DNA of 64,000 nt, from the NCBI GenBank assembly GCA_029961685.1, contig JARWKL010000005.1:17326164-17390163 (forward strand), in the 5' to 3' direction. This document shows, piece by piece, positions 10,232 through 21,684 of the stretch. The notes beneath the pieces are model-generated. The model did not search any database. It was not told where the DNA came from and worked only from the letters and a program-made list of their open reading frames with translations. The stretch comes from Aristolochia californica. Its lineage: Eukaryota > Streptophyta > Magnoliopsida > Piperales > Aristolochiaceae. Both the position numbers and the translations under genes were made by a program. Every line of letters starts with the position of its first letter. Position 1 is the stretch's first letter.

Positions 10232-10468
10232 ATGAACCCAAAAGTTTTGCTGTCCAAGTTTGGGAAATTCCACCAGTTCAACCGTAACAGCTTGGAATTT
10301 TATAAGAATGAGATTTCTTCCACACATGCTTTAAAAATGGATCTGCATGCTTCAAACGCGTTAAAGATGCAAATCACCTATGGATCAAAACCTTTTGAAG
10401 AGAATGACAAACGTTCATTAAATTCTAAAAGTGAACGTGCGGTGGGATATTTGCCCGAGTCAAACTAG
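10232..10468 (+). CDS. 78-aa hypothetical protein, P18R allele (unit 16)
   Basis: Codon 18 is CGT instead of CCT. The next unit (10890-11126) shares P18R and adds L38V. The pair therefore records either a single-unit duplication or conversion of one neighbour by the other. P18R appears nowhere else. Confidence 0.35.
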   Translation: MNPKVLLSKFGKFHQFNRNSLEFYKNEISSTHALKMDLHASNALKMQITYGSKPFEENDKRSLNSKSERAVGYLPESN

Positions 10469-11547
10469 CCATTATTTTGCCCATTTACAAAAAGCTGACC
10501 TAACGATCATAGATGATTGTAAAGTGATTTATCATGCGTTACGGGCTATATTACCCTAAGAAATGACTTACGGATTGGGAGTCAACACTCAGTTCAAAAT
10601 TCCCCGACGATTGCAAAACCTGATATATAAGAACTAAAAAGGGCTTACAATCCCTAAAAATTACAGACACTCCTTGGAATTATCTCTCTCTACATTTGTG
10701 CATTGCGCATTTCCATTTTAGATGTACTCATTTTTCTTAAATAAAAACTTTGAGTTTTCGGTCTCCCTTCATCCCGCAAACCAAAAATGCAAATAGATCA
10801 CCACAAAATGAAAATTTTAGAGTTTATGTTTGGAAAAATTTTAAAAGAATAACAAATGTAAGTAAAGAAAATCTATTCACACACCACAAATGAACCCAAA
10901 AGTTTTGCTGTCCAAGTTTGGGAAATTCCACCAGTTCAACCGTAACAGCTTGGAATTTTATAAGAATGAGATTTCTTCCACACATGCTTTAAAAATGGAT
11001 GTGCATGCTTCAAACGCGTTAAAGATGCAAATCACCTATGGATCAAAACCTTTTGAAGAGAATGACAAACGTTCATTAAATTCTAAAAGTGAACGTGCGG
11101 TGGGATATTTGCCCGAGTCAAACTAGCCATTATTTTGCCCATTTACAAAAAGCTGACCTAACGATCATAGATGATTGTAAAGTGATTTATCATGCGTTAC
11201 GGGCTATATTACCCTAAGAAATGACTTACGGATTGGGAGTCAACACTCAGTTCAAAATTCCCCGACGATTGCAAAACCTGATATATAAGAACTAAAAAGG
11301 GCTTACAATCCCTAAAAATTACAGACACTCCTTGGAATTATCTCTCTCTACATTTGTGCATTGCGCATTTCCATTTTAGATGTACTCATTTTTCTTAAAT
11401 AAAAACTTTGAGTTTTCGGTCTCCCTTCATCCCGCAAACCAAAAATGCAAATAGATCACCACAAAATGAAAATTTTAGAGTTTATGTTTGGAAAAATTTT
11501 AAAACAATAACAAATGTAAGTAAAGAAAATCTATTCACACACCACAA

Positions 11548-11784
11548 ATGAACCCAAAAGTTTTGCTGTCCAAGTTTGGGAAATTCCACCAGTTCAACCC
11601 TAACAGCTTGGAATTTTATAAGAATGAGATTTCTTCCACACATGCTTTAAAAATGGATGTGAATGCTTCAAACGCGTTAAAGATGCAAATCACCTATGGA
11701 TCAAAACCTTTTGAAGAGAATGACAAACGTTCATTAAATTCTAAAAGTGAACGTGCGGTGGGATATTTGCCCGAGTCAAACTAG
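11548..11784 (+). CDS. 78-aa hypothetical protein, L38V/H39N allele (unit 18)
   Basis: Codon 39 is AAT instead of CAT, next to the V38 change. It is the only N39 copy. Codon 39 is TAT (Tyr) in four other units. Confidence 0.35.
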   Translation: MNPKVLLSKFGKFHQFNPNSLEFYKNEISSTHALKMDVNASNALKMQITYGSKPFEENDKRSLNSKSERAVGYLPESN

Positions 11785-14179
11785 CCATTATTTTGCCCAT
11801 TTACAAAAAGCTGACCTAACGATCATAGATGATTGTAAAGTGATTTATCATGCGTTACGGGCTATATTACCCTAAGAAATGACTTACGGATTGGGAGTCA
11901 ACACTCAGTTCAAAATTCCCCGACGATTGCAAAACCTGATATATAAGAACTAAAAAGGGCTTACAATCCCTAAAAATTACAGACACTCCTTGGAATTATC
12001 TCTCTCTACATTTGTGCATTGCGCATTTCCATTTTAGATGTACTCATTTTTCTTAAATAAAAACTTTGAGTTTTCGGTCTCCCTTCATCCCGTAAACCAA
12101 AAATGCAAATAGATCACCACAAAATGAAAATTTTAGAGTTTATGTTTGGAAAAATTTTAAAAGAATAACAAATGTAAGTAAAGAAAATCTATTCACACAC
12201 CACAAATGAACCCAAAAGTTTTGCTGTCCAAGTTTGGGAAATTCCACCAGTTCAACCCTAACAGCTTGGAATTTTATAAGAATGAGATTTCTTCCACACA
12301 TGCTTTAAAAATGGATGTGCATGCTTCAAACGCGTTAAAGATGCAAATCACCTATGGATCAAAACCTTTTGAAGAGAATGACAAACGTTCATTAAATTCT
12401 AAAAGTGAACGTGCGGTGGGATATTTGCCCGAGTCAAACTAGCCATAATTTTGCCCATTTACAAAAAGCTGACCTAACGATCATAGATGATTGTAAAGTG
12501 ATTTATCATGCGTTACGGGCTATATTACCCTAAGAAATGACTTACGGATTGGGAGTCAACACTCAGTTCAAAATTCCCCGACGATTGCAAAACCTGATAT
12601 ATAAGAACTAAAAAGGGCTTACAATCCCTAAAAATTACAGACACTCCTTGGAATTATCTCTCTCTACATTTGTGCATTGCGCATTTCCATTTTAGATGTA
12701 CTCATTTTTCTTAAATAAAAACTTTGAGTTTTCGGTCTCCCTTCATCCCGTAAACCAAAAATGCAAATAGATCACCACAAAATGAAAATTTTAGAGTTTA
12801 TGTTTGGAAAAATTTTAAAAGAATAACAAATGTAAGTAAAGAAAATCTATTCACACACCACAAATGAACCCAAAAGTTTTGCTGTCCAAGTTTGGGAAAT
12901 TCCACCAGTTCAACCCTAACAGCTTGGAATTTTATAAGAATGAGATTTCTTCCACACATGCTTTAAAAATGGATGTGCATGCTTCAAACGCGTTAAAGAT
13001 GCAAATCACCTATGGATCAAAACCTTTTGAAGAGAATGACAAACGTTCATTAAATTCTAAAAGTGAACGTGCGGTGGGATATTTGCCAGAGTCAAACTAG
13101 CCATTATTTTGCCCATTTACAAAAAGCTGACCTAACGATCATAGATGATTGTAAAGTGATTTATCATGCGTTACGGGCTATATTACCCTAAGAAATGACT
13201 TACGGATTGGGAGTCAACACTCAGTTCAAAATTCCCCGACGATTGCAAAACCTGATATATAAGAACTAAAAAGGGCTTACAATCCCTAAAAATTACAGAC
13301 ACTCCTTGGAATTATCTCTCTCTACATTTGTGCATTGCGCATTTCCATTTTAGATGTACTCATTTTTCTTAAATAAAAACTTTGAGTTTTCGGTCTCCCT
13401 TCATCCCGTAAACCAAAAATGCAAATAGATCACCACAAAATGAAAATTTTAGAGTTTATGTTTGGAAAAATTTGAAAACAATAACAAATGTAAGTAAAGA
13501 AAATCTATTCACACACCACAAATGAACCCAAAAGTTTTGCTGTCCAAGTTTGGGAAATTCCACCAGTTCAACCCTAACAGCTTGGAATTTTATAAGAATG
13601 AGATTTCTTCCACACATGCTTTAAAAATGGATCTGCATGCTTCAAACGCGTTAAAGATGCAAATCACCTATGGATCAAAACCTTTTGAAGAGAATGACAA
13701 ACGTTCATTAAATTCTAAAAGTGAACGTGCGGTGGGATATTTGCCCGAGTCAAACTAGCCATTATTTTGCCCATTTACAAAAAGCTGACCTAACGATCAT
13801 AGATGATTGTAAAGTGATTTATCATGCGTTACGGGCTATATTACCCTAAGAAATGACTTACGGATTGGGAGTCAACACTCAGTTCAAAATTCCCCGACGA
13901 TTGCAAAACCTGATATATAAGAACTAAAAAGGGCTTACAATCCCTAAAAATTACAGACACTCCTTGGAATTATCTCTCTCTACATTTGTGCATTGCGCAT
14001 TTCCATTTTAGATGTACTCATTTTTCTTAAATAAAAACTTTGAGTTTTCGGTCTCCCTTCATCCCGTAAACCAAAAATGCAAATAGATCACCACAAAATG
14101 AAAATTTTAGAGTTTATGTTTGGAAAAATTTTAAAAGAATAACAAATGTAAGTAAAGAAAATGTATTCACACACCACAA

Positions 14180-14416
14180 ATGAACCCAAAAGTTTTGCTG
14201 TCCAAGTTTGGGAAATTCCACCAGTTCAACCCTAACAGCTTGGAATTTTATAAGAATGAGATTTCTTCCACACATGCTTTAAAAATGGATGTGCATGCTT
14301 CAAACGCGTTAAAGATGCAAATCGCCTATGGATCAAAACCTTTTGAAGAGAATGACAAACGTTCATTAAATTCTAAAAGTGAACGTGCGGTGGGATATTT
14401 GCCCGAGTCAAACTAG
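14180..14416 (+). CDS. 78-aa hypothetical protein, L38V/T49A allele (unit 22)
   Basis: Codon 49 is GCC instead of ACC, the only variant at this position. This copy also carries V38 and the upstream out-of-frame ATG at 14161. Confidence 0.35.
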   Translation: MNPKVLLSKFGKFHQFNPNSLEFYKNEISSTHALKMDVHASNALKMQIAYGSKPFEENDKRSLNSKSERAVGYLPESN

Positions 14417-15495
14417 CCATTATTTTGCCCATTTACAAAAAGCTGACCTAACGATCATAGATGATTGTAAAGTGATTTATCATGCGTTACGGGCTATATT
14501 ACCCTAAGAAATGACTTACGGATTGGGAGTCAACACTCAGTTCAAAATTCCCCGACGATTGCAAAACCTGATATATAAGAACTAAAAAGGGCTTACAATC
14601 CCTAAAAATTACAGACACTCCTTGGAATTATCTCTCTCTACATTTGTGCATTGCGCATTTCCATTTTAGATGTACTCATTTTTCTTAAATAAAAACTTTG
14701 AGTTTTCGGTCTCCCTTCATCCCGCAAACCAAAAATGCAAATAGATCACCACAAAATGAAAATTTTTGAGTTTATGTTTGGAAAAATTTTAAAACAATAA
14801 CAAATGTAATTAAAGAAAATCTATTCACACACCACAAATGAACCCAAAAGTTTTGCTGTCCAAGTTTGGGAAATTCCACCAGTTCAACCCTAACAGCTTG
14901 GAATTTTATAAGAATGAGATTTCTTCCACACATGCTTTAAAAATGGATCTGCATGCTTCAAACGCGTTAAAGATGCAAATCACCTATGGATCAAAACCTT
15001 TTGAAGAGAATGACAAACGTTCATTAAATTCTAAAAGTGAACGTGCGGTGGGATATTTGCCCGAGTCAAACTAGCCATTATTTTGCCCATTTACAAAAAG
15101 CTGACCTAACGATCATAGATGATTGTAAAGTGATTTATCATGCGTTACGGGCTATATTACCCTAAGAAATGACTTACGGATTGGGAGTCAACACTCAGTT
15201 CAAAATTCCCCGACGATTGCAAAACCTGATATATAAGAACTAAAAAGGGCTTACAATCCCTAAAAATTACAGACACTCCTTGGAATTATCTCTCTCTACA
15301 TTTGTGCATTGCGCATTTCCATTTTAGATGTACTCATTTTTCTTAAATAAAAACTTTGAGTTTTCGGTCTCCCTTCATCCCGTAAACCAAAAATGCAAAT
15401 AGATCACCACAAAATGAAAATTTTAGAGTTTATGTTTGGAAAAATTTTAAAAGAATAACAAATGTAAGTAAAGAAAATCTATTCACACACCACAA

Positions 15496-15762
15496 ATGAA
15501 CCCAAAAGTTTTGCTGTCCAAGTTTGGGAAATTCCACCAGTTCAACCCTAACAGCTTGGAATTTTATAAGAATGAGATTTCTTCCACACATGCTTTAAAA
15601 ATGGATCTGCATGCTTCAAACGCGTTAAAGATGCAAATCACCTATGGATCAAAACCTTTTGAAGAGAATGACAAACGTTCATTAAATTCTAAAAGTGAAC
15701 GTGCGGTGGGATATTTGCCCGAGTCAAACCAGCCATTATTTTGCCCATTTACAAAAAGCTGA
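15496..15762 (+). CDS. Stop-loss copy, 88 aa (unit 24)
   Basis: The TAG stop is changed to CAG (15730-15732), so the frame runs ten codons further into the spacer and adds QPLFCPFTKS before a TGA. The first 78 residues are consensus. The extension is read from what is spacer elsewhere, so it is more likely an unselected change than a new C-terminus. Confidence 0.35.
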   Translation: MNPKVLLSKFGKFHQFNPNSLEFYKNEISSTHALKMDLHASNALKMQITYGSKPFEENDKRSLNSKSERAVGYLPESNQPLFCPFTKS

Positions 15763-16153
15763 CCTAACGATCATAGATGATTGTAAAGTGATTTATCATG
15801 CGTTACGGGCTATATTACCCTAAGAAATGACTTACGGATTGGGAGTCAACACTCAGTTCAAAATTCCCCGACGATTGCAAAACCTGATATATAAGAACTA
15901 AAAAGGGCTTACAATCCCTAAAAATTACAGACACTCCTTGGAATTATCTCTCTCTACATTTGTGCATTGCGCATTTCCATTTTAGATGTACTCATTTTTC
16001 TTAAATAAAAACTTTGAGTTTTCGGTCTCCCTTCATCCCGTAAACCAAAAATGCAAATAGATCACCACAAAATGAAAATTTTAGAGTTTATGTTTGGAAA
16101 AATTTTAAAAGAATAACAAATGTAAGTAAAGAAAATCTATTCACACACCACAA

Positions 16154-16420
16154 ATGAACCCAAAAGTTTTGCTGTCCAAGTTTGGGAAATTCCACCAGTT
16201 CAACCCTAACAGCTTGGAATTTTATAAGAATGAGATTTCTTCCACACATGCTTTAAAAATGGATCTGCATGCTTCAAACGCGTTAAAGATGCAAATCACC
16301 TATGGATCAAAACCTTTTGAAGAGAATGACAAACGTTCATTAAATTCTAAAAGTGAACGTGCGGTGGGATATTTGCCCGAGTCAAACCAGCCATTATTTT
16401 GCCCATTTACAAAAAGCTGA
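16154..16420 (+). CDS. Stop-loss copy, 88 aa (unit 25)
   Basis: It has the same TAG-to-CAG change as unit 24, which suggests duplication of a single unit or conversion. Its 3' part is also the source of the 3' part of unit 33, as shown by the shared stop-loss and by the following units 26-32 matching 34-40. Confidence 0.35.
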   Translation: MNPKVLLSKFGKFHQFNPNSLEFYKNEISSTHALKMDLHASNALKMQITYGSKPFEENDKRSLNSKSERAVGYLPESNQPLFCPFTKS

Positions 16421-18127
16421 CCTAACGATCATAGATGATTGTAAAGTGATTTATCATGCGTTACGGGCTATATTACCCTAAGAAATGACTTACGGATTGG
16501 GAGTCAACACTCAGTTCAAAATTCCCCGACGATTGCAAAACCTGATATATAAGAACTAAAAAGGGCTTACAATCCCTAAAAATTACAGACACTCCTTGGA
16601 ATTATCTCTCTCTACATTTGTGCATTGCGCATTTCCATTTTAGATGTACTCATTTTTCTTAAATAAAAACTTTGAGTTTTCGGTCTCCCTTCATCCCGCA
16701 AACCAAAAATGCAAATAGATCACCACAAAATGAAAATTTTAGAGTTTATGTTTGGAAAAATTTTAAAACAATAACAAATGTAAGTAAAGAAAATCTATTC
16801 ACACACCACAAATGAACCCAAAAGTTTTGCTGTCCAAGTTTGGGAAATTCCACCAGTTCAACCCTAACAGCTTGGAATTTTATAAGAATGAGATTTCTTC
16901 CACACATGCTTTAAAAATGGATCTGCATGCTTCAAACGCGTTAAAGATGCAAATCACCTATGGATCAAAACCTTTTGAAGAGAATGACAAACGTTCATTA
17001 AATTCTAAAAGTGAACGTGCGGTGGGATATTTGCCCGAGTCAAACTAGCCATTATTTTGCCCATTTACAAAAAGCTGACCTAACGATCATAGATGATTGT
17101 AAAGTGATTTATCATGCGTTACGGGCTATATTACCCTAAGAAATGACTTACGGATTGGGAGTCAACACTCAGTTCAAAATTCCCCGACGATTGCAAAACC
17201 TGATATATAAGAACTAAAAAGGGCTTACAATCCCTAAAAATTACAGACACTCCTTGGAATTATCTCTCTCTACATTTGTGCATTGCGCATTTCCATTTTA
17301 GATGTACTCATTTTTCTTAAATAAAAACTTTGAGTTTTCGGTCTCCCTTCATCCCGTAAACCAAAAATGCAAATAGATCACCACAAAATGAAAATTTTAG
17401 AGTTTATGTTTGGAAAAATTTTAAAACAATAACAAATGTAAGTAAAGAAAATCTATTCACACACCACAAATGAACCCAAAAGTTTTGCTGTCCAAGTTTG
17501 GGAAATTCCACCAGTTCAACCCTAACAGCTTGGAATTTTATAAGAATGAGATTTCTTCCACACATGCTTTAAAAATGGATCTGCATGCTTCAAACGCGTT
17601 AAAGATGCAAATCACCTATGGATCAAAACCTTTTGAAGAGAATGACAAACGTTCATTAAATTCTAAAAGTGAACGTGCGGTGGGATATTTGCCCGAGTCA
17701 AACTAGCCATTATTTTGCCCATTTACAAAAAGCTGACCTAACGATCATAGATGATTGTAAAGTGATTTATCATGCGTTACGGGCTATATTACCCTAAGAA
17801 ATGACTTACGGATTGGGAGTCAACACTCAGTTCAAAATTCCCCGACGATTGCAAAACCTGATATATAAGAACTAAAAAGGGCTTACAATCCCTAAAAATT
17901 ACAGACACTCCTTGGAATTATCTCTCTCTACATTTGTGCATTGCGCATTTCCATTTTAGATGTACTCATTTTTCTTAAATAAAAACTTTGAGTTTTCGGT
18001 CTCCCTTCATCCCGTAAACCAAAAATGCAAATAGATCACCACAAAATGAAAATTTTAGAGTTTATGTTTGGAAAAATTTTAAAAGAATAACAAATGTAAG
18101 TAAAGAAAATCTATTCACACACCACAA

Positions 18128-18364
18128 ATGAACCCAAAAGTTTTGCTGTCCAAGTTTGGGAAATTCCACCAGTTCAACCCTAACAGCTTGGAATTTTATA
18201 AGAATGAGATTTCTTCCACACATGCTTTAAAAATGGATGTGTATGCTTCAAACGCGTTAAAGATGCAAATCACCTATGGATCAAAACCTTTTGAAGAGAA
18301 TGACAAACGTTCATTAAATTCTAAAAGTGAACGTGCGGTGGGATATTTGCCCGAGTCAAACTAG
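18128..18364 (+). CDS. 78-aa hypothetical protein, L38V/H39Y allele (unit 28)
   Basis: Codons 38 and 39 are GTG and TAT, and the spacer just after the stop reads CCATAATTTT. The same haplotype is at 23392-23628, eight units later. Confidence 0.35.
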   Translation: MNPKVLLSKFGKFHQFNPNSLEFYKNEISSTHALKMDVYASNALKMQITYGSKPFEENDKRSLNSKSERAVGYLPESN

Positions 18365-19443
18365 CCATAATTTTGCCCATTTACAAAAAGCTGACCTAAC
18401 GATCATAGATGATTGTAAAGTGATTTATCATGCGTTACGGGCTATATTACCCTAAGAAATGACTTACGGATTGGGAGTCAACACTCAGTTCAAAATTCCC
18501 CGACGATTGCAAAACCTGATATATAAGAACTAAAAAGGGCTTACAATCCCTAAAAATTACAGACACTCCTTGGAATTATCTCTCTCTACATTTGTGCATT
18601 GCGCATTTCCATTTTAGATGTACTCATTTTTCTTAAATAAAAACTTTGAGTTTTCGGTCTCCCTTCATCCCGTAAACCAAAAATGCAAATAGATCACCAC
18701 AAAATGAAAATTTTAGAGTTTATGTTTGGAAAAATTTTAAAACAATAACAAATGTAAGTAAAGAAAATCTATTCACACACCACAAATGAACCCAAAAGTT
18801 TTGCTGTCCAAGTTTGGGAAATTCCACCAGTTCAACCCTAACAGCTTGGAATTTTATAAGAATGAGATTTCTTCCACACATGCTTTAAAAATGGATCTGC
18901 ATGCTTCAAACGCGTTAAAGATGCAAATCACCTATGGATCAAAACCTTTTGAAGAGAATGACAAACGTTCATTAAATTCTAAAAGTGAACGTGCGGTGGG
19001 ATATTTGCCCGAGTCAAACTAGCCATTATTTTGCCCATTTACAAAAAGCTGACCTAACGATCATAGATGATTGTAAAGTGATTTATCATGCGTTACGGGC
19101 TATATTACCCTAAGAAATGACTTACGGATTGGGAGTCAACACTCAGTTCAAAATTCCCCGACGATTGCAAAACCTGATATATAAGAACTAAAAAGGGCTT
19201 ACAATCCCTAAAAATTACAGACACTCCTTGGAATTATCTCTCTCTACATTTGTGCATTGCGCATTTCCATTTTAGATGTACTCATTTTTCTTAAATAAAA
19301 ACTTTGAGTTTTCGGTCTCCCTTCATCCCGTAAACCAAAAATGCAAATAGATCACCACAAAATGAAAATTTTAGAGTTTATGTTTGGAAAAATTTTAAAA
19401 GAATAACAAATGTAAGTAAAGAAAATCTATTCACACACCACAA

Positions 19444-19680
19444 ATGAACCCAAAAGTTTTGCTGTCCAAGTTTGGGAAATTCCACCAGTTCAACCCTAAC
19501 TGCTTGGAATTTTATAAGAATGAGATTTCTTCCACACATGCTTTAAAAATGGATGTGTATGCTTCAAACGCGTTAAAGATGCAAATCACCTATGGATCAA
19601 AACCTTTTGAAGAGAATGACAAACGTTCATTAAATTCTAAAAGTGAACGTGCGGTGGGATATTTGCCCGAGTCAAACTAG
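19444..19680 (+). CDS. 78-aa hypothetical protein, S20C/L38V/H39Y allele (unit 30)
   Basis: AGC to TGC at codon 20 introduces a Cys into a protein that otherwise has none. The identical three-change haplotype is at 24708-24944, again eight units later. Confidence 0.35.
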   Translation: MNPKVLLSKFGKFHQFNPNCLEFYKNEISSTHALKMDVYASNALKMQITYGSKPFEENDKRSLNSKSERAVGYLPESN

Positions 19681-21417
19681 CCATAATTTTGCCCATTTAC
19701 AAAAAGCTGACCTAACGATCATAGATGATTGTAAAGTGATTTATCATGCGTTACGGGCTATATTACCCTAAGAAATGACTTACGGATTGGGAGTCAACAC
19801 TCAGTTCAAAATTCCCCGACGATTGCAAAACCTGATATATAAGAACTAAAAAGGGCTTACAATCCCTAAAAATTACAGACACTCCTTGGAATTATCTCTC
19901 TCTACATTTGTGCATTGCGCATTTCCATTTTAGATGTACTCATTTTTCTTAAATAAAAACTTTGAGTTTTCGGTCTCCCTTCATTCCGTAAACCAAAAAT
20001 GCAAATAGATCACCACAAAATGAAAATTTTAGAGTTTATGTTTGGAAAAATTTTAAAACAATAACAAATGTAAGTAAAGAAAATCTATTCACACACCACA
20101 AATGAACCCAAAAGTTTTGCTGTCCAAGTTTGGGAAATTCCACCAGTTCAACCCTAACAGCTTGGAATTTTATAAGAATGAGATTTCTTCCACACATGCT
20201 TTAAAAATGGATCTGCATGCTTCAAACGCGTTAAAGATGCAAATCACCTATGGATCAAAACCTTTTGAAGAGAATGACAAACGTTCATTAAATTCTAAAA
20301 GTGAACGTGCGGTGGGATATTTGCCAGAGTCAAACTAGCCATTATTTTGCCCATTTACAAAAAGCTGACCTAACGATCATAGATGATTGTAAAGTGATTT
20401 ATCATGCGTTACGGGCTATATTACCCTAAGAAATGACTTACGGATTGGGAGTCAACACTCAGTTCAAAATTCCCCGACGATTGCAAAACCTGATATATAA
20501 GAACTAAAAAGGGCTTACAATCCCTAAAAATTACAGACACTCCTTGGAATTATCTCTCTCTACATTTGTGCATTGCGCATTTCCATTTTAGATGTACTCA
20601 TTTTTCTTAAATAAAAACTTTGAGTTTTCGGTCTCCCTTCATCCCGTAAACCAAAAATGCAAATAGATCACCACAAAATGAAAATTTTAGAGTTTATGTT
20701 TGGAAAAATTTGAAAACAATAACAAATGTAAGTAAAGAAAATCTATTCACACACCACAAATGAACCCAAAAGTTTTGCTGTCCAAGTTTGGGAAATTCCA
20801 CCAGTTCAACCCTAACAGCTTGGAATTTTATAAGAATGAGATTTCTTCCACACATGCTTTAAAAATGGATCTGCATGCTTCAAACGCGTTAAAGATGCAA
20901 ATCACCTATGGATCAAAACCTTTTGAAGAGAATGACAAACGTTCATTAAATTCTAAAAGTGAACGTGCGGTGGGATATTTGCCCGAGTCAAACTAGCCAT
21001 TATTTTGCCCATTTACAAAAAGCTGACCTAACGATCATAGATGATTGTAAAGTGATTTATCATGCGTTACGGGCTATATTACCCTAAGAAATGACTTACT
21101 GATTGGGAGTCAACACTCAGTTCAAAATTCCACGACGATTGCAAAACCTGATATATAAGAACTAAAAAGGGCTTACAATCCCTAAAAATTACAGACACTC
21201 CTTGGAATTATCTCTCTCTACATTTGTGCATTGCGCATTTCCATTTTAGATGTACTCATTTTTCTTAAATAAAAACTTTGAGTTTTCGGTCTCCCTTCAT
21301 CCCGTAAACCAAAAATGCAAATAGATCACCACAAAATGAAAATTTTAGAGTTTATGTTTGGAAAAATTTTAAAACAATAACAAATGTAAGTAAAGAAAAT
21401 CTATTCACACACCACAA

Positions 21418-21684
21418 ATGAACCCAAAAGTTTTGATGTCCAAGTTTGGGAAATTCCACCAGTTCAACCCTAACAGCTTGGAATTTTATAAGAATGAGAT
21501 TTCTTCCACACATGCTTTAAAAATGGATCTGCATGCTTCAAACGCGTTAAAGATGCAAATCACCTATGGATCAAAACCTTTTGAAGAGAATGACAAACGT
21601 TCATTAAATTCTAAAAGTGAACGTGCGGTGGGATATTTGCCCGAGTCAAACCAGCCATTATTTTGCCCATTTACAAAAAGCTGA
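21418..21684 (+). CDS. Recombinant L7M stop-loss copy, 88 aa (unit 33)
   Basis: The 5' part carries L7M (ATG at 21436-21438) and an upstream CCACGAC, matching unit 41. The 3' part carries L38 and the CAG stop-loss, matching unit 25. It is therefore the junction of the 8-unit tandem duplication, with the exchange point between about 21436 and 21529. If the V38 of unit 41 arose after the duplication, the right limit widens to 21652. Confidence 0.4.
   Translation: MNPKVLMSKFGKFHQFNPNSLEFYKNEISSTHALKMDLHASNALKMQITYGSKPFEENDKRSLNSKSERAVGYLPESNQPLFCPFTKS

Larger units (their letters stand above)
16218..21481. repeat. 8-unit block, copy 1 (5,264 bp)
   Basis: This block runs from mid-ORF of unit 25 to mid-ORF of unit 33; the edges are uncertain by about 50 bases. 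Its internal markers occur in fixed order: stop-loss, CGCAAA, L38V/H39Y with CCATAA, S20C/L38V/H39Y with CCATAA, silent CCAGAG, TTTGAAAACA, and L7M with CCACGAC. The same order recurs exactly 5,264 bases later. Confidence 0.85.
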
